A stretch of DNA of 64,000 nt from assembly GCA_038123275.1 (NCBI GenBank), contig JAYORG010000006.1:17495-81494 (forward strand). The letters are read 5' to 3'. The notes under the pieces are model-generated. The model had not been told where the DNA came from and made no database searches. It saw nothing but the letters and a program-made list of their open reading frames with translations. The position numbers and the translations under genes are program-made. Of this stretch, positions 55,022 through 63,125 are shown one piece after another. The stretch is from CAJQHT01 sp038123275 (GTDB taxonomy: Bacteria > Pseudomonadota > Alphaproteobacteria > Rickettsiales > UBA1997). Numbering within the stretch: position 1 is the stretch's first letter; the number at the start of each line of letters is the position of its first letter.

Positions 55022-55487
55022 AGGTTTTCAAAAATTAGATCACAAAATCAGCAAGATCATTAAGCCTATTTCTAAAAAGAAGCGAGATAATTTTGCTGTT
55101 TTAACTAAATTATCTAAAAATTGGCAGCAAATTATTGGGGATAAATATTATCAATATTGCTATCCAAAAAAGATAAAATTTAATCAAGATGGTAAAGCTA
55201 TATTATTTATTGGTGCTTATAATTCAGCTGTTGCTTTTGCTTTAGAAGGAAATCAAAACTACATTATTGAAAAAATTGCCTCTTATTTTGGCTATAAAAT
55301 AATTTCTAATGTTAAAATTTCTCAAGAGCTCAAAGAAATATCTCTTAAAAAGGAAGAAAAGAAAATAGAATTAAATGAAAAAGATCAGCAATTAATTACA
55401 ACTAGTACAAATAAAATTAAGAATACAAATTTAAAAAATACTCTAAAAAAATTAGGTGAGTCTATCTTTAACAAAAATAGTGATTGA
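55008..55487 (+). CDS. DciA-like protein (DUF721)
   Basis: A 159-residue protein whose N-terminal 100 residues match the DUF721/DciA pattern: KLSKNWQQIIGDKYYQYCYP near residue 29, then a hydrophobic strand and a helix with LEGNQNYIIEKIASYFGYKI. DciA loads the replicative helicase in bacteria lacking DnaC, so this may recruit DnaB. The second half is Lys/Glu-rich and probably disordered. It overlaps ispE by 14 bases. Confidence 0.75.
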   Translation: MKKYKGFQKLDHKISKIIKPISKKKRDNFAVLTKLSKNWQQIIGDKYYQYCYPKKIKFNQDGKAILFIGAYNSAVAFALEGNQNYIIEKIASYFGYKIISNVKISQELKEISLKKEEKKIELNEKDQQLITTSTNKIKNTNLKNTLKKLGESIFNKNSD

Positions 55488-55547
55488 ATTATTGATTCTA
55501 TTGATCTTAAATGGTCTTCTTGCGATGAAATATTCGAATAAATAATA

Positions 55548-57317
55548 ATGACAGAAAAAGAAAAAAAATTAACAGGTGCTAATATCATAATTCAAGCTTT
55601 ATTAAATGAAGGCGTTGATACTGTTTTTGGCTATCCGGGTGGTGCAATTTTACCATTTTATGACGCACTATTTGTACAAGATAAATTACAACATATTTTA
55701 ACTCGTCACGAACAAGGCGCATCTCACGCTGCCGAAGGCTATGCCCGCTCAACTGGAAAAGTTGGCACAATCATTGTTACCTCAGGGCCAGGTGCTACTA
55801 ACACAATTACAGGCTTAGCCGATGCTTACCTAGATTCAATTCCCGTTGTTTGTATTTCTGGTCAAGTTGCAACAAGTGTTATTGGTACAGATGGTTTCCA
55901 AGAAGCTGATGTTACTGGTTTAACCCGCCCTTGTACTAAACATAATTATCTAGTTAAAGACGTTAATGACTTAGGTTACATTATTCATGAAGCCTATCAT
56001 ATTGCCAGAACTGGTCGCCCTGGCCCAGTATTAATTGACATCCCTAAAGATGTACAAAATAACATAGGCACTTATCAGGGCAAAGTTAGAATTAATCGTG
56101 AATCTTATCAGGTTGATAGTAAAAAACACATTTCACCTGATGAAAATGCTATTGATGATGCTATTGAGTTATTAAAAAATGCTAAAAAACCAATTATTTA
56201 TACTGGTGGCGGTATTATTAATTCTGGCTCAAAAGCTAGTGAATTATTACTTAAATTTGTTGAATTAACCGGATACCCTATTACCAATACCCTTATGGGT
56301 CTTGGCGGCTTTCCTGGAAGCAATGAGCATTTTATTGGCATGCTTGGAATGCATGGCACTTATGAAGCCAACATGGCTATGCATGACTCAGACGTTATGC
56401 TTAATATTGGCGCTCGTTTTGACGACAGAATTACCGGAAGAGTTGATAAATTCTCACCAAATTCAAAGAAAATTCATATTGATATTGACGATGTTTCAAT
56501 TGATAAAATCATTAATGTTGAGGTTAAAATAACTGCAGATGCAACCTCTGCCTTAGAGTCTTTAATTGCAAAATGGCAAAAATCTAATTTGGGCAATAGA
56601 AAATCTCAAATTAATGGTTGGTGGCAACAAATTAAAGAATGGCAAGATATTAAAAGCTTATCTTATGAAGAAGATGACAAATTTATCAAACCAGGATATG
56701 CTATTCAAACAATTGATAAATTAACTAAGAAAAATCAGCCATTTGTTACAACTGATGTTGGACAGCACCAAATGTGGGCAGCTCAATATTTAACTTTTGA
56801 CAAACCTAAACACTGGATAACCTCTGGTGGCCTTGGCACAATGGGCTATGGAGTGCCAGCTGCTATTGGAGCACAAATTGCTAATCCAAAGAAATTAGTT
56901 TTTTGCATTAGTGGTGATGGCTCATTTTTAATGAATATGCAAGAATTAGGTACAATAAAACAATATAATTTACCTATTAAAATTATCATTTTAAACAACC
57001 GCTATCTTGGCATGGTTAGGCAATGGCAAGAATTGGTCTTTGAAAACCGTGAAAGCGAATCTTACATGGATTCCTTGCCAGATTTTGTTAAATTGGCTGA
57101 AAGTTTTGGCATTAAAGGTATAAAATGCGAAGATCCAAAAGAATTAAACTCTAAATTCCAAGAAATGTTAAATCATAACGGCCCGGTATTATTTGATTGT
57201 AGTGTACAAAAAGCTGAGAATGTTTTTCCGATGATTCCTGCTGGATCAGCTCATAATGAAATTTTACTTGGAAGCCAGGCAAAAAGCTATGTCCAAAAAA
57301 ACAAAAACGCCGTTTAA
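55548..57317 (+). CDS. ilvB: Acetolactate synthase large subunit
   Basis: TPP-dependent enzyme that makes acetolactate and acetohydroxybutyrate, the first shared step of valine, leucine and isoleucine synthesis. The 589-residue protein has the N-terminal TPP pyrimidine domain with FGYPGGAILPFYDALF and the catalytic Glu in RHEQGASHAAEGYARSTGKV, a middle domain with GARFDDRITGRVDKF, and the C-terminal TPP diphosphate motif SGDGSFLMNMQELGTIKQYN. ilvH follows after 135 bases that contain an inverted repeat. ilvC and ilvD are not in the window. Confidence 0.95.
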   Translation: MTEKEKKLTGANIIIQALLNEGVDTVFGYPGGAILPFYDALFVQDKLQHILTRHEQGASHAAEGYARSTGKVGTIIVTSGPGATNTITGLADAYLDSIPVVCISGQVATSVIGTDGFQEADVTGLTRPCTKHNYLVKDVNDLGYIIHEAYHIARTGRPGPVLIDIPKDVQNNIGTYQGKVRINRESYQVDSKKHISPDENAIDDAIELLKNAKKPIIYTGGGIINSGSKASELLLKFVELTGYPITNTLMGLGGFPGSNEHFIGMLGMHGTYEANMAMHDSDVMLNIGARFDDRITGRVDKFSPNSKKIHIDIDDVSIDKIINVEVKITADATSALESLIAKWQKSNLGNRKSQINGWWQQIKEWQDIKSLSYEEDDKFIKPGYAIQTIDKLTKKNQPFVTTDVGQHQMWAAQYLTFDKPKHWITSGGLGTMGYGVPAAIGAQIANPKKLVFCISGDGSFLMNMQELGTIKQYNLPIKIIILNNRYLGMVRQWQELVFENRESESYMDSLPDFVKLAESFGIKGIKCEDPKELNSKFQEMLNHNGPVLFDCSVQKAENVFPMIPAGSAHNEILLGSQAKSYVQKNKNAV

Positions 57318-57340
57318 ATCTAATTTTACTGCGTCTTTGT

Positions 57341-57415
57341 TAATATAAGGTAGGTGATAAATTTAAAGACGTACTTCCTGATACGACTTATAAATTTATC
57401 ACCTACCTCACATTA
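57341..57415. repeat. Inverted repeat between ilvB and ilvH
   Basis: Arms of 25 bases (57341-57365 and 57391-57415) match at 23 positions; the inner 17 bases, AGGTAGGTGATAAATTT and its complement, are perfect. The loop is 25 bases. It lies within what should be a single operon. There is no T-run after it, so it is more likely an inserted palindromic repeat than a terminator, though it could lower ilvH expression. Confidence 0.75.
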
Positions 57416-57452
57416 AAAATACTTTGAAAAATAAAATTTAAAATATTTTAAA

Positions 57453-57974
57453 ATGACAAAAGAAGAAATAAAAAAACATGTAATTGCCATATTAGTTGAC
57501 AATGAAGCTGGCTCTCTAGCTAGAATTGTTGACCTATTCTCAGGACGTGGCTACAATATTGAATCACTAAATGTTGCTCCAGTAACAAAAGATCGCAAAA
57601 TATCTCGCATCACCATTACAACTTACGGCAGCGCAAAAACAATCGATTTAATATGTAAATTATTAAATAGAATTGTCCCTGTTCACAAAGCTGTAGAACT
57701 AACAAAAGAAGAAGGCTACATAGAAAGAGAATTAGCCTTAGTTAAAATTATTGGCGATGAAGATAAAAGAAAAGAAGCCATGGAAATAGCCGATAAATAC
57801 CGTACCAATATCATAGATATTACTGGCGATTCAATTGTTTTTGAAATAATTGGCAATAGTGATAATATTGATGAATTAATTGATAAATTATCTTTACTGG
57901 GCCTTGATGGCGTTTCTAGAACTGGCCCTGCTGCTGGGTTTAGAGGTGAGAAGAAGTTGAGAGATAGCGATTAG
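57453..57974 (+). CDS. ilvH: Acetolactate synthase small regulatory subunit
   Basis: Activates the large subunit and gives valine feedback. The 173-residue protein has the N-terminal ACT domain (HVIAILVDNEAGSLARIVDL, FSGRGYNIESLNVAPVTKD) and the second regulatory domain (ERELALVKIIGDEDKRKEA, YRTNIIDITGDSIVFEIIGN), and ends GPAAGFRGEKKLRDSD. A degraded copy of part of the second domain lies about 1.4 kb away at 59140-59192. Confidence 0.95.
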   Translation: MTKEEIKKHVIAILVDNEAGSLARIVDLFSGRGYNIESLNVAPVTKDRKISRITITTYGSAKTIDLICKLLNRIVPVHKAVELTKEEGYIERELALVKIIGDEDKRKEAMEIADKYRTNIIDITGDSIVFEIIGNSDNIDELIDKLSLLGLDGVSRTGPAAGFRGEKKLRDSD

Positions 57975-58684
57975 TGGATAGGATCATATAAAGCTTCACC
58001 ATTAACATAAAGACGAGTCACAACGGCACTATAATCTACTCCAATTTTAACTCCAGCAGTCAATTTGTCTGTGTTAACTGGACGCTTCTTTTGATTTAGA
58101 TGGTAAATTCCTCCGCGACCATAAATTAGCTTACCAGTAGAAACATTAAACTTAGCTTTAATTATTACCTGATCATTTATGACTTTTTTAGGCTTTTCAA
58201 TTGAAACATAGTCAGAAACATAATATTCCCCTTCTTTTCTTAAAACTACAAAAACAGTTGGGTAAGCTCCGTAATTTAAATTCTCTATTTTTAGTCTATT
58301 TTGATCATTTTTAAAACTTGAGATTGAATTAATTTTATACTCTAAATTTATTATTTTCTGATTAGGAACATACTGGCTCTGGTCTTCTATTGTATAATTA
58401 ACAACCTCTAGAAGTATAACCGTACTTTCCTTATCTATTTGAGAATTTTTTTCTCTTATTTCTAGAATCTTAGAGGCATAATTATTTTGAATATTTTGTT
58501 CCTTATCTCCTTTATAATAAACAGATACTTTCTTCTGAAGATTATCTATAATAGTATTTCTGGCAGATTCATCCATAGAATTTTGAATTGGATATATTAA
58601 AATATTTATTATCAATAAAGTTATAGATATTAACCAAAAAGATTTTCCAATACTATTTTTAGTACAAACCATAGTGCCAGCCAA
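57971..58684 (-). CDS. Hypothetical protein with one N-terminal membrane segment
   Basis: A 237-residue protein with a single membrane helix (FWLISITLLIINILIYPI, about 15-33) and a large extracytoplasmic part with beta strands (STVILLEVVNYTIEDQSQYV, GAYPTVFVVLRKEGEYYVS). It does not match a family I know; VirB8 was considered because of the topology but no motif supports it. It follows the RDD gene by 4 bases. Its stop codon overlaps the end of ilvH on the opposite strand by 4 bases. Confidence 0.65.
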   Translation of the reverse strand: MAGTMVCTKNSIGKSFWLISITLLIINILIYPIQNSMDESARNTIIDNLQKKVSVYYKGDKEQNIQNNYASKILEIREKNSQIDKESTVILLEVVNYTIEDQSQYVPNQKIINLEYKINSISSFKNDQNRLKIENLNYGAYPTVFVVLRKEGEYYVSDYVSIEKPKKVINDQVIIKAKFNVSTGKLIYGRGGIYHLNQKKRPVNTDKLTAGVKIGVDYSAVVTRLYVNGEALYDPIH

Positions 58685-58688
58685 ATAG

Positions 58689-59054
58689 TCATTCAGCGCA
58701 CGATTTTTTTTTATTAAATAATGCCACTAAAAACCCAATACCAAGAGTTAGAAAAGATAGTGAATATCCCAGCCAACGCCCCGAAGACCTAAGGTAGGAA
58801 ATTCTTTGCGAATTTAAATCTAAAACTACAATGCCAGAAATTATCTTTCCTGGAGTTCCCATATAGGAAGAGCCTGTAAAGAAAATATAGTAAATAATAG
58901 ATAGCGCAAGACAAAAACCAAGTCCTAAGGCATAACTAAGTGACGTATCTACTATATTAGTAATAATAAATAGAATTATAAATGAAATTATATTTAAAAT
59001 CATATAATCTATTACATATGCACCTATACGCTTACTAATACTTGCACGTTTCAT
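58689..59054 (-). CDS. RDD-family membrane protein
   Basis: A 121-residue membrane protein of the RDD family. It starts RASISKRIGAYVIDYMILNI, giving the conserved Arg and Asp in the first helix (the family is named for them), and has a short conserved TPGKIISGIVVLDL in the middle plus the final helix. Three membrane segments are predicted. It is first of a two-gene transcript with the 237-residue gene. Confidence 0.85.
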   Translation of the reverse strand: MKRASISKRIGAYVIDYMILNIISFIILFIITNIVDTSLSYALGLGFCLALSIIYYIFFTGSSYMGTPGKIISGIVVLDLNSQRISYLRSSGRWLGYSLSFLTLGIGFLVALFNKKKSCAE

Positions 59055-59139
59055 AATTTATTTAATTTATTTTGATATTAAAATGATACTTGAATAGAAG
59101 CTTCTACCCAAAATAAATTTTATGTCAACAAAATAAATT

Positions 59140-59192
59140 AGTTAGAATTATTGGCAATGAATATAACGCTAATATCATTGACATTACTGGCG
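59140..59192 (+). pseudogene. Degraded fragment resembling ilvH
   Basis: In this spacer, TTAGTTAGAATTATTGGCAA at 59139-59158 closely matches ilvH (TTAGTTAAAATTATTGGCGA). After a deletion of about 50 bases, AACGCTAATATCATTGACAT followed by TACTGGCG matches the ilvH stretch encoding TNIIDITG. The joined peptide would read LVRIIGNEYNANIIDITG against LVKIIGDE...TNIIDITG. The intermediate divergence suggests an old partial duplication or a remnant of a second ilvH. The fragment lies about 1.4 kb from the intact gene. Confidence 0.6.
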
Positions 59193-59202
59193 TGATATTT
59201 TA

Positions 59203-59334
59203 ATGGCTTTAACTGGAAAGAAACATTTAGGATATACAATCTTTTCCAAAGAATATAATCCAGAAAATCTCAATAATTTCAATAGAATATTGGAAGAAGT
59301 TAATCAAATAATTCAACAACACAAAATACCATAA
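59203..59334 (+). CDS. Possible 43-residue reading frame in the spacer
   Basis: ATG to TAA encodes a small charged peptide beginning MALTGKKHLGYTIFSKEYNP with a helical tail (FNRILEEVNQIIQQHKIP). I do not recognise it. It lies directly after the ilvH-like fragment, so it could be the remnant of a larger gene's C-terminus. The rest of 59055-59351 shows no other content. Confidence 0.25.
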   Translation: MALTGKKHLGYTIFSKEYNPENLNNFNRILEEVNQIIQQHKIP

Positions 59335-59351
59335 TTTAAATTAACAAAAAA

Positions 59352-59684
59352 CTAACTAACCAATTTAGCACAGGCATAACGATTTAAACTTACACCCTGC
59401 TCTACTGCTTTTATAACTAATTCTCTATGTTTTTCTGGAGGAATGCGTATTACAAATTTACCACTATACTCTCTTTTAGAAAGAATTTCGGGAACTTGTT
59501 CATTATTTTCCTCCATATCCTTTATAACATCAGATACTAATTTTTTAATTCCTTTTAAAGATTTTATCATATCTTTATCCAGATAAGAAAGGCTTGGAAA
59601 TTCAGCACATAATCCTACATGCTCGTTATCTTCTTCTAACCAAGTAACTCTGTATGTATAAAACTCACTATTATCTTTTTTCAT
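59352..59684 (-). CDS. hicB: HicB-family antitoxin
   Basis: A 110-residue antitoxin of the HicAB system. The N-terminal half has the partial RNase H-like fold (FYTYRVTWLEEDNEHVGLCA, PSLSYLDKDMIKSLKG), and the C-terminal ribbon-helix-helix-like region has GKFVIRIPPEKHRELVIKAV and GVSLNRYACAKLV. It would mask HicA and repress the operon. The start is supported by a strong AAAGGAGGT ribosome binding site, 5 bases before the ATG and inside the end of hicA. Because hicA carries an unstable repeat and a sequence gap, this antitoxin may be expressed without a functional toxin, or the reverse. Confidence 0.9.
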   Translation of the reverse strand: MKKDNSEFYTYRVTWLEEDNEHVGLCAEFPSLSYLDKDMIKSLKGIKKLVSDVIKDMEENNEQVPEILSKREYSGKFVIRIPPEKHRELVIKAVEQGVSLNRYACAKLVS

Positions 59685-60091
59685 TTTCTACCTCCTTTAT
59701 TTTATTTATTGCCAATAATACTTGCTTAACTTGATAAGGCTTGATAAGGCTTGATAAGGCTTGATAAGGCTTGATAAGGCTTGATAAGGCTTGANNNNNN
59801 NNNNNNNNNNNNNNNNNNNNNNNNNNNNNNNNNNNNNNNNNNNNNNNNNNNNNNNNNNNNNNNNNNNNNNNNNNNNNNNNNNNNNNNNNNNNNNTAAGGC
59901 TTGGCTTCCTTGCCACTTTTTTGAATATTAATCCTAGGATCACCTAACCATGGAGTCTTAAAAATAACGTGACTCGTGCCATTTTGTCTTGGTTTTCCAA
60001 AATAATAATTACAAACCTTGACTAAATCCTTAAATTTTATTCCTTTTTGTTTTTGTTGCATTAAAACAACAAGCTCTTCTATTTTCTTCAT
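59671..60091 (-). CDS. hicA: HicA toxin with decamer repeat expansion and sequence gap
   Basis: mRNA interferase of the HicAB type. From the ATG at 60091 it reads MKKIEELVVLMQQKQKGIKF with the conserved catalytic His in RQNGTSHVIFKTPW and a normal continuation RINIQKSGKEAKP. The family then continues YQVKQVLLAI and INKIKEVENEKR, which is found in frame on the far side of a tandem repeat. Between AKP and YQV lie many copies of GCCTTATCAA (minus strand) and a 100-base N gap. Ten-base units shift the frame unless extra copies come in threes, each triplet adding ALSSLIKPYQ. The stop (59671-59673) overlaps hicB by 14 bases. Whether the toxin is in frame in this isolate cannot be told because of the gap. 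Confidence 0.75.
59690..59698 (-). promoter_or_regulatory. Ribosome binding site of hicB
   Basis: AAAGGAGGT on the minus strand, 5 bases before the hicB ATG at 59684 and inside the 3' end of hicA. It fits translational coupling of the toxin and antitoxin. Confidence 0.75.
59731..59900. repeat. Tandem decamer TTGATAAGGC, interrupted by an assembly gap
   Basis: Six full copies of TTGATAAGGC plus TTGA precede 100 N (59795-59894), and TAAGGC follows the gap. On the minus strand this is GCCTTATCAA, repeated inside hicA. The true copy number is not known; exactly 100 N is a conventional placeholder. A 10-base unit changes the reading frame with each copy, the usual structure for slipped-strand phase variation. 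Confidence 0.9.
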
Positions 60092-60132
60092 AATTATAGT
60101 ATCATTATTAGTACTAGTCAAGTAATTTATTA

Positions 60133-60864
60133 CTACAAAACCTTCTTGGCTAAAGTTAAAACATAAATCTTACCCACCTTGGCCTTTCTTAGAATCTTAC
60201 AATAATTATCAATTGTAACTCCAGTAGTAATGATGTCGTCTATTATTAAGATATTTTTACCTTGAACTCTTTTTAAATATTTATCATTAAATTTAAAGGC
60301 GCCTTGAATATTTCTTTTTCGTGCCTTTTTGCTTAGTGAAGATTGTGGTTTGGTGTTTTTGTGTCTGATTAATAGATCAATTATTAATGGTAGCTTAGAA
60401 AATTTAGCAAAATCCTTAGCTAGTAAAGCGCTGTGATTGTATTTTCTTTTTCTTAAGCGTTTTTTGTGAAGTGCAACAGGGGTAATAAAGTCAATATCTT
60501 CAATAAACTCCTTACTACCACTAAACATTAAGCTAGCAAAAAATTTAGATAAATTTATCTTATCGCCATATTTAAATTGAAAAATAAACCCCCTACTAAA
60601 CTCGTCATATTTTAAAATTGATATGGCTTTATTGTATTTAGGCTTTTGTGCTATGCAAGCGCCACACAGCATATTTTTATCTACCTCAAACTCAAAAGGA
60701 TGGCCACAAATGCCACATGATGGTTTACCGATAAATTGTAGCTTGTTGAAATCTTCCACACAAAAATAGCCACTGCTAATTATCTTATTGCAAATAAGGC
60801 AGTTGCTTTGCATTATGAAGCCCAGAATAAAATTAGCTGTATTTTTTAATTTTTTGATAATCAT
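60133..60864 (-). CDS. ComF-family phosphoribosyltransferase-like protein
   Basis: DNA-uptake-associated protein of the ComF/GntX type, about 243 residues. Four Cys pairs near the N-terminus (CLICNKIISSGYFC, CGICGHPFEF, CGACIAQKP) form the double zinc ribbon, followed by FITPVALHKKRLRKRKYNHS and the PRPP loop with KNILIIDDIITTGVTIDNYC. I chose the ATG at 60864; an upstream in-frame ATG at 60897 would overlap the divergent methyltransferase gene. Confidence 0.88.
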   Translation of the reverse strand: MIIKKLKNTANFILGFIMQSNCLICNKIISSGYFCVEDFNKLQFIGKPSCGICGHPFEFEVDKNMLCGACIAQKPKYNKAISILKYDEFSRGFIFQFKYGDKINLSKFFASLMFSGSKEFIEDIDFITPVALHKKRLRKRKYNHSALLAKDFAKFSKLPLIIDLLIRHKNTKPQSSLSKKARKRNIQGAFKFNDKYLKRVQGKNILIIDDIITTGVTIDNYCKILRKAKVGKIYVLTLAKKVL

Positions 60865-60879
60865 TTTAGTAATTATTTC

Positions 60880-61683
60880 GTGGTAAAAAATAATCAAATT
60901 TTTGATAGAAAATTATTACAACATAATCTGGATAAATTTAGCAAGTCTTTTGCTAAAACTGACTTTCTTTTTAAAGAAATTGCCAAGCGTTTAATTGATA
61001 ATATTGGTGATTTTAAACAAGATTTTAATGATATCCTGGAGATTGGTGCTAAGGATGGCTTTTTAGGCCAAGAACTAACTAAAATTAAAAAATCTAAAAA
61101 CCTAATTCAAACTAATTTTTCACAAGAACTAAATCAACTAAATCAAAACCCTTTAAAAGCAATAATGGATGATGAACTCCTTTGTTTTAAAGAAAAATCC
61201 TTTGATTTGATAATTAATAATCTCAATTTACATTTTGTTAACGATGTAATGACCAGCCTAATTCAAAGCAAGGCAATTTTAAAAGATTATGGTATTTTTG
61301 TAAGCTGTTTTTTTGGAGGCAATACATTAAATGAACTTAGAGATGTTTTTAATAAGGCTGAATTAGAAATGTATGGCGGCATATCCCCAAGAATTATTCC
61401 ATTTATTGATATTAAAGATGCTGGTTCTTTAGTGCAAAAGTCTGGATTTAAAAATGTAATTACCGATAGCCAGATAATTGAAATTTCTTACTCTAACATT
61501 TTAAAATTACTCCAAGATTTAAAAAATATGGCCTTGAGCAATATCTTATTTGACAGAAATAAGAAATTTATTACCAAAAAAATGCTTTTTTTAATGGAAA
61601 AATTAATTAAAGAGCTTTACCCTGATGGCGATAAAGGCTTTATTGCCAGTTTTGAAGTTATTACAATCACTGCTTTTAATTAA
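60880..61683 (+). CDS. SAM-dependent methyltransferase of the NDUFAF5/BioC-like group
   Basis: A 267-residue class I methyltransferase. The SAM motif is DILEIGAKDGFLGQEL near residue 51, followed by KSFDLIINNLNLHFVNDV, then the characteristic ISCFFGGNTLNELRD-like FFGGNTLNELRDVFNKAELE and GGISPRIIPFIDIKDAGSLV. This fits the alphaproteobacterial NDUFAF5-like group found next to comF rather than BioC of biotin synthesis. Translation starts at a GTG (60880) with comF divergent. It ends one base into the miaB start region (TAATG). Confidence 0.82.
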   Translation: MVKNNQIFDRKLLQHNLDKFSKSFAKTDFLFKEIAKRLIDNIGDFKQDFNDILEIGAKDGFLGQELTKIKKSKNLIQTNFSQELNQLNQNPLKAIMDDELLCFKEKSFDLIINNLNLHFVNDVMTSLIQSKAILKDYGIFVSCFFGGNTLNELRDVFNKAELEMYGGISPRIIPFIDIKDAGSLVQKSGFKNVITDSQIIEISYSNILKLLQDLKNMALSNILFDRNKKFITKKMLFLMEKLIKELYPDGDKGFIASFEVITITAFN

Positions 61684-63029
61684 TGTTAACCCAAAATACT
61701 CCAAAAAAAATCTACATTAAAACCTATGGCTGTCAGATGAATGTTTATGATTCTGATAGAATGTCTGACTTAATGGCCTCTATTGGCTATGAGCATACTG
61801 ATAAACCAGATAACGCAAATATGGTTTTAATTAATACTTGCCATATTAGAGAAAAGGCCGCTGAAAAACTTTACTGCGATTTAGGTAGAATTAAAAAACA
61901 CAAAGATAAAATAACTAAAAAAGGCGGTGAAATGCTTGTTGCTGTTGCTGGCTGTGTTGGACAAGCTGAAGGTAAGGAAATTTTTAAAAGAGCGCCAATT
62001 GTTGATATTATTGTTGGCCCTGAAAGCTATCAAACATTGCCTGACTTAGTTGGAAAAGTATTAAGAGATAAATCTAAGCAAATAGATCTAGAATTTAAAC
62101 CAAATAACAAATTTGATATTCTTAAGGAAAGTAAAGAAAAAAGCTCTGTTAGCAGTTTTCTTTCTATTCAAGAAGGCTGTGATAAATTTTGTACTTTTTG
62201 TGTTGTGCCCTACACACGTGGCTCTGAATTTTCTAGACCAGTAGAGCAAATTATTAATGAAGCTAAAAATTTAAGCAATAACGGGGCTAAGGAAATCTAT
62301 TTATTGGGGCAAAATGTTAATGCCTATCACGGCTTAGATAAAGATGGTAAAGAGATAAATTTAGCTAAATTAATTAAAGAAATAGCTAAAATTGATGCCA
62401 TAAAAAGAATTCGCTACACTACATCACACCCAAGAGATATGGATGCTGAATTAATTGCCGCACATGGTGAAGTTGATAAATTAATGCCCTTCTTGCATCT
62501 TCCTATTCAATCTGGCTCTAATAACATATTAAAAGCCATGAATAGAAAACATACCAGACAAGATTACTTTAAAATTATTGAAAACATTAGAAAAGCTAGA
62601 CCAGATATTGGCATATCATCAGATTTTATTGTTGGTTTTCCAGGTGAAACCAATCAAGATTTTGAAGATACTTTGGATTTGATTAAAAAAGTTAAATTTA
62701 CTTCCTGTTACTCATTTAAATACTCCCCAAGACCAGGAACGCCAGCGCCAAACTTAGAACAAGTTGATGAAAAAATAAAATCGGAAAGATTAGCTAAAAT
62801 GCAAGATTTACTTGCTAAGCAACAAACAGAATTTAATGAGCAATTTGAGGGTATGGAGATGGAAATTCTATTTGACCGTAAGGCTAAATCTAAAAATCAA
62901 ATTATTGGCAAAAGCCCCTGGTTACAGTCAGTTGTAATTGAAGATAAAGAAGGGAAATATTTAAATCAGTTTGTAACAGTAAAAATTACTAAAGCTAGGC
63001 CAAGCAGCTTAATTGCTGATATTATTTAA
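61683..63029 (+). CDS. miaB: tRNA-2-methylthio-N6-dimethylallyladenosine synthase
   Basis: Radical-SAM methylthiotransferase that adds 2-methylthio to i6A37 in tRNAs. The 448-residue protein has an N-terminal UPF0004 domain with IKTYGCQMNVYDSDRMSDLM, cysteines in LINTCHIREKAAEKLY and AVAGCVGQAEG, the radical SAM cluster CDKFCTFCVVPYTRGSE near residue 159, and a C-terminal TRAM domain (FEGMEMEILFDRKA). Its ATG overlaps the upstream methyltransferase stop. Its TAA stop is the first trinucleotide of a palindromic element (63027-63125). Confidence 0.96.
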   Translation: MLTQNTPKKIYIKTYGCQMNVYDSDRMSDLMASIGYEHTDKPDNANMVLINTCHIREKAAEKLYCDLGRIKKHKDKITKKGGEMLVAVAGCVGQAEGKEIFKRAPIVDIIVGPESYQTLPDLVGKVLRDKSKQIDLEFKPNNKFDILKESKEKSSVSSFLSIQEGCDKFCTFCVVPYTRGSEFSRPVEQIINEAKNLSNNGAKEIYLLGQNVNAYHGLDKDGKEINLAKLIKEIAKIDAIKRIRYTTSHPRDMDAELIAAHGEVDKLMPFLHLPIQSGSNNILKAMNRKHTRQDYFKIIENIRKARPDIGISSDFIVGFPGETNQDFEDTLDLIKKVKFTSCYSFKYSPRPGTPAPNLEQVDEKIKSERLAKMQDLLAKQQTEFNEQFEGMEMEILFDRKAKSKNQIIGKSPWLQSVVIEDKEGKYLNQFVTVKITKARPSSLIADII

Positions 63030-63125
63030 CCCCAACTATGGATATTAAATATTTCTGATTTTGAGGTAATTTTTAGCGAAAATCAGCCAAAACTCAGGGA
63101 TGTTTAATATCCATAGTTGGGGTTA
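63027..63125. repeat. Palindromic element whose two ends are the stop codons of miaB and plsC
   Basis: The ends are TAACCCCAACTATGGATAT and its complement, matching for about 23 bases, with a partly paired middle (CTGATTTTGAG with CTCAGGG, and ATTTTTAGCGAAAAT). Total length is 99 bases. The terminal TAA on each strand is the stop codon of the gene entering from that side: miaB on the plus strand (63027-63029) and plsC on the minus strand (63125-63123). A bidirectional terminator role is possible, though there is no T-run. Confidence 0.8.

Noticed and set aside
57971..58684. VirB8-like type IV secretion subunit
   Set aside because: Only the topology (one N-terminal helix plus a periplasmic domain) is similar; no VirB8 motif is visible and no other vir gene is in the window.
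59731..59900. CRISPR array
   Set aside because: The 10-base units are directly adjacent without spacers and lie within hicA; this is a simple tandem repeat.
60880..61683. BioC, pairing with bioF for biotin synthesis
   Set aside because: The C-terminal GGNTLNELRD and GGISPRIIPF motifs and the comF neighbour fit the NDUFAF5-like group; there is no other biotin gene nearby.
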